This document shows, in pieces, positions 5,281 to 8,067 of a DNA stretch of 8,067 nt. A model generated the notes under the pieces. The model saw only the letters and a list, made by a program, of their open reading frames with translations. It did not search any database and was not told the origin of the DNA. Where the stretch lies: NCBI GenBank assembly GCA_000715605.1, contig KL568580.1:24535-32601 (forward strand). Direction: 5' to 3'. How positions within the stretch are numbered: the stretch's first letter is position 1; the number at the start of each line of letters is the position of its first letter. The stretch comes from Streptomyces speibonae. Its GTDB lineage: Bacteria > Actinomycetota > Actinomycetes > Streptomycetales > Streptomycetaceae. A program made the position numbers and the translations under genes.

Positions 5281-8067
5281 TCACCCATCAGCCTGCTCGC
5301 GCGCCGCCCGCACGGCTTCCATCACCGGATCCACATGCGACGGCTCGACCAGCCCGGCGATCAGCTCCCGCAGCCGCGCACCCCCCAATGCCTCGTCCAG
5401 GAGCGCCAGTTCGAACAGTGCCGTGGTAGCGACCGGATCGTCGGTCTCCAAGCCGAGGGCGAAGCTCCGCAGGGTCGGCTCCACCGCTTCTTCGGGGTGG
5501 CCCGTCAGCCGGCGCACGCGGCCCAACTGGCCCAGGGCGCGAGCTGATCCGTCCGGGTCCCCGAGGTCCTCGAACATCTCCAGGGCCAGGCGCAGGCGAC
5601 GCTCCGCTTCCTCGTAGTCCCCCTCTTGCGTCGCCAGCATGGCGAGTTGGTGATGGGCGCGGGCCACTCCGTCCCGGTCGCCGGATTCCCCGGCCGCCGC
5701 CAGGGTCCGGCAGTAGAGATCGTGAGCACGGTCGGAGTCGCCCTGATCCTGGGCGAGCAGACCGAGTTGATGCAGAACGGCACCGGCGGAGGCCCGGTCA
5801 CCGGCGGCGGTGAGCAGGGCCAGGGCCCGCTCGTAGTGGAGCCGAGCCTGGTCCCGTTCCTCCCGGTCGTGCGCGATCATGCCCAGCAGATGCTCGCTGC
5901 GGGCGACCCCCGGAAGATGGGCACTCTCGTCATCGATCCCCAGCGAACGCCTGCACAGCGACGAGGCACGCCGCAACTCGCCCTGTTCGTAGGCGAGCAT
6001 GGCCAGCTGGTGGTAGCCGGAGGAGATCGCGGCCCGGTCGCCGAGCTTCCGGTGCAGCGTCAGCGCACGCCGGTAGAGCTTCCGGGCAGCGCGCGGATCA
6101 CCGCTCAACTGGTCCACGATCCCGAGTTGGTGGATGGTGGCGGCGATGCCTTCGTCGTCGCCGCGCTCCCGGTCGGAGGCCAGTGCGGCGTCGTAGTGCG
6201 CACGTGCTGCCTTGGTGTCGCGCAGCAGGACCGCCAGACCGCCGAGACAGTGCCGGGCACGGCTGATCTCGGCGTGATCCCCGAGTTCGGTGAACACGGT
6301 CAGAGCGGACGTGTAGCGCTCCCGTGCGGCCGTATAGTTTCCGACGGCTTCGTCGAGCATGCCCAACTGGAGTTCCACGGAGGCCGCGTCGCCCGGGGCA
6401 CCGGCGGCACGGAACAGCTCCAGGGCTCGCTCCTGACGACTCCTGGCTTCGTCCGTGCGTCCCGTTTCCTGGGCCGCGCAGCCCCATGCGTGGTGCAGCA
6501 ACGCCGACTCGTGATCGCCTGGAAGGCCGCGAGCCAGGGTGTCGCGAACGATCCGCTCCACTTCGGAGAAGGCCCCCGCGGTCATCAAACGGTCGCACAG
6601 CGCCGCCGTGGTGAGCAGCGCCTCCTCGGTGCGACCGGCCCGCAGATAGTGGTGACGGGCCTCGGCCAGATCCGCCGACGCGGCTTCCGTCTCCTCCGGC
6701 CCCCGGGGCAGCCGCGCCCAGTGGCGTCCCGCCGCGGCGTGCGCGTCGACGCAGGTGACGGGGTCGGCCTGGGACAACTGGACAGCCAGCCAGCGCTCCA
6801 CCAGGTACGCGCTCCCAGGACCGGCCTGCGCCGGGGCGCGTCGCAGCAGTCCGCGGGCGTCCAGGGCCGCGAGGGCGTCGCGGACGTCGGCAGTCACCGG
6901 GCCAAGGGCCTCGCCGCCCACTGGACGGCGGTGAACGGACAGCCTGGTGAGGACGTCGCGTTGCCGGGCGGTCAGGCCGTCGAGCAACTCCTCCAGGCCG
7001 GTGGCCTCGGCGAGGAGGGCGCGCGTCGTACGGAGAGCAGCCCCGAGCCCTCGCGCCCGGGCCTCGGCCGCGGTCAGGCCCTCGGCGGCCAATCGCTCAG
7101 CCAGCCGCTGTCGCAGGTCGGGCAGGATCGGAGGTTCGCCCCGCAGCAGCGCGTCGAGCCAGCCGAGGGCGGCCGGGTTCCCGCCGATCTCGTCGAGGAT
7201 CCGCGCGATCGCGGCGACGGGCAGCCGGCGCAGCCCGGGGAGCCGGCCGGCGAGCAGCCGTGTCTCGCCTGCCGTGAGGCCCCCCAGGTGGACAGGGGCG
7301 AGAGCGCGCCGGGCCTCTTCCGGCAGAGAGAACGCGTGCCGGCCGATGACGATGAGTCTGGGCGCCTCCGCACGCCTGGTCCAGTCGGCCAGCAGCCTGG
7401 CGGCCCGAGCCGATGTGGGCTGGGCCCCGACACGCCCAGGGACGGGTCGTGTGGGAAGCGCGTCCACGACGACCGGGACCGATGTTCCGCCCGGCCCCGT
7501 CGGCGCCGGCATCCGGAGCATCTCCTCCAGGGCGTCGTCGTCCGAACCGTCGATCCATACATGCATGTCGTTCCGCGACCCGAGCCGGGAAACGAACTCC
7601 CGGACCAGGGTCGTCTTCCCGACGCCGGCGGCTCCGTGCACGAGAAGCCCGGGCCGGTCCGGTGACTCCCACAGCCGGTGGAGTTCGCGGAGTACGCCCC
7701 GGCGCACCACGGAGCGCACATCGACGGCCGCAGGCCGGGGCGGCGGGACCGAGGTCCCCGGGCGGGGCGTCCGCCGAGAGCGTACGGGGAGTCGGCCGGC
7801 CCCGGTGAAGAGGGCGGGCGTCGACCACTCGGACAGATCGGGAAGGCCGCCCGGCTCTGCTCGGGCCAGGTGCTCCAGCCTTCGGCGCGCCTCGCTGACC
7901 GCATACAGGAAGTCCGGCACGTCCGGCCGTTCGGTCGTGTCACCGTCGCGCCGTCCCAACCCCTCGTAGACCTCCGCGCAGAACGAGCCGGCGTAGGCGT
8001 CGCTCACCGGCGCGGTCATCGCGAGCACGGCCGGAACACCGGCGGCCACGAGCTCGGCGGCGAGTCT
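5281..8067 (-). CDS. CHAT-STAND ATPase-TPR fusion protein, N-terminus beyond right edge
   Basis: The minus-strand gene is cut by the right edge; 928 or more residues are visible. Numbering from the GTG at 8049, the first ~30 residues (AAGVPAVLAMTAPVSDAYA) match the end of a CHAT protease domain, and the frame stays open through RLAAEL to base 8067. The GTG is therefore internal, and the catalytic His and Cys lie outside the window. A Pro/Arg-rich linker (about 80-112) leads to a STAND P-loop ATPase: Walker A GAAGVGKTT (139-147, Lys145), Walker B-like VPVVVDAL with Asp196 but no second acidic residue, LIVIGRH (232-238) and GGNPAAL (289-295). A winged-helix-like region (about 355-425) is followed by TPRs (about 455-870) and a short helical tail. 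There is no signal or membrane segment visible. It is convergent with the kinase-STAND-TPR gene and repeats its sensor-switch logic, with the protease built in. Probable role: self-contained NLR-like protease receptor for defence or regulation (inferred). The domain calls are firm; the trigger and substrate are unknown. Confidence 0.92.
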   Translation of the reverse strand, partial: RLAAELVAAGVPAVLAMTAPVSDAYAGSFCAEVYEGLGRRDGDTTERPDVPDFLYAVSEARRRLEHLARAEPGGLPDLSEWSTPALFTGAGRLPVRSRRTPRPGTSVPPPRPAAVDVRSVVRRGVLRELHRLWESPDRPGLLVHGAAGVGKTTLVREFVSRLGSRNDMHVWIDGSDDDALEEMLRMPAPTGPGGTSVPVVVDALPTRPVPGRVGAQPTSARAARLLADWTRRAEAPRLIVIGRHAFSLPEEARRALAPVHLGGLTAGETRLLAGRLPGLRRLPVAAIARILDEIGGNPAALGWLDALLRGEPPILPDLRQRLAERLAAEGLTAAEARARGLGAALRTTRALLAEATGLEELLDGLTARQRDVLTRLSVHRRPVGGEALGPVTADVRDALAALDARGLLRRAPAQAGPGSAYLVERWLAVQLSQADPVTCVDAHAAAGRHWARLPRGPEETEAASADLAEARHHYLRAGRTEEALLTTAALCDRLMTAGAFSEVERIVRDTLARGLPGDHESALLHHAWGCAAQETGRTDEARSRQERALELFRAAGAPGDAASVELQLGMLDEAVGNYTAARERYTSALTVFTELGDHAEISRARHCLGGLAVLLRDTKAARAHYDAALASDRERGDDEGIAATIHQLGIVDQLSGDPRAARKLYRRALTLHRKLGDRAAISSGYHQLAMLAYEQGELRRASSLCRRSLGIDDESAHLPGVARSEHLLGMIAHDREERDQARLHYERALALLTAAGDRASAGAVLHQLGLLAQDQGDSDRAHDLYCRTLAAAGESGDRDGVARAHHQLAMLATQEGDYEEAERRLRLALEMFEDLGDPDGSARALGQLGRVRRLTGHPEEAVEPTLRSFALGLETDDPVATTALFELALLDEALGGARLRELIAGLVEPSHVDPVMEAVRAAREQADG
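5440..6510 (-). repeat. TPR array, 40-residue period
   Basis: Repeats of the type LGDxxxxAxxxHQLGxLA...GDxxxAxxxYxxAL. The Gly-Asp hinge falls at residues 590, 630, 670, 750, 790 and 830 (numbered from 8049), with a degenerate copy at 710 (DESAHLPGVA) and earlier copies at about 514 and 553. The spacing is exactly 40 residues (120 bases). This is the TPR_12-like ligand- or protein-binding solenoid common in actinobacterial STAND proteins and the likely sensor half of the fusion. HQLG/HQLA is nearly identical in four copies, which hints at repeat homogenisation. Confidence 0.85.

Noticed and set aside
5626..7665. Long plus-strand open frame (about 679 codons) opposite the CHAT-STAND-TPR gene
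   Set aside because: It is antisense to a gene with clear CHAT, Walker and TPR motifs. Its translation is Gly/Gln/Arg-rich with no recognisable domain, as expected for a GC-rich shadow frame.

Overview
The window is very GC-rich, and its coding third positions are almost all G or C. The proteins (Ala/Arg/Gly-rich, GTG among the starts, TTA nearly absent) look like those of a high-GC actinomycete, most likely Streptomyces or a close relative. No rRNA, tRNA, CRISPR array, insertion sequence or integrase was seen. Nearly all of the window is coding, and no gene-free stretch reaches 300 bases.

Layout, left to right. (1) Bases 2-1384 (+) encode the 3' part of a CHAT-domain (caspase-like) protease with both catalytic residues; the gene runs off the left edge. 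(2) A gap of about 100 bases (1385-1488) holds a possible -10 box flanked by a 7-base inverted repeat. (3) Bases 1489-1683 (+) encode a small, very acidic protein of 64 residues that I cannot assign to a named family. (4) Bases 1670-5227 (+) overlap the small gene by 14 bases. They encode an 1185-residue fusion of an aminoglycoside-phosphotransferase-like kinase domain, an NB-ARC/STAND ATPase and a TPR array with a 42-residue period. (5) After a 53-base gap, the convergent gene at 5281-8067 (-) runs off the right edge. It encodes the end of a CHAT domain, a STAND-type P-loop ATPase, a winged-helix-like region and a TPR array with a 40-residue period.

Taken together this looks like a conflict or signalling island built from the parts of bacterial NLR-like, NTP-dependent defence systems: TPR sensors, STAND switches and CHAT protease effectors. 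The same three parts occur twice, tail to tail. On the left, protease, small protein and receptor are separate genes and the receptor also carries a kinase-like domain. On the right, protease, switch and sensor are one polypeptide. Simplest model (inference): the TPR arrays sense a trigger, the STAND ATPases switch or oligomerise, and the CHAT domains cleave a target, which could include the small acidic protein. The kinase-NB-ARC-TPR gene contains a single TTA leucine codon, which in Streptomyces would make its translation depend on the developmental tRNA BldA. A defence role is supported by domain content only.
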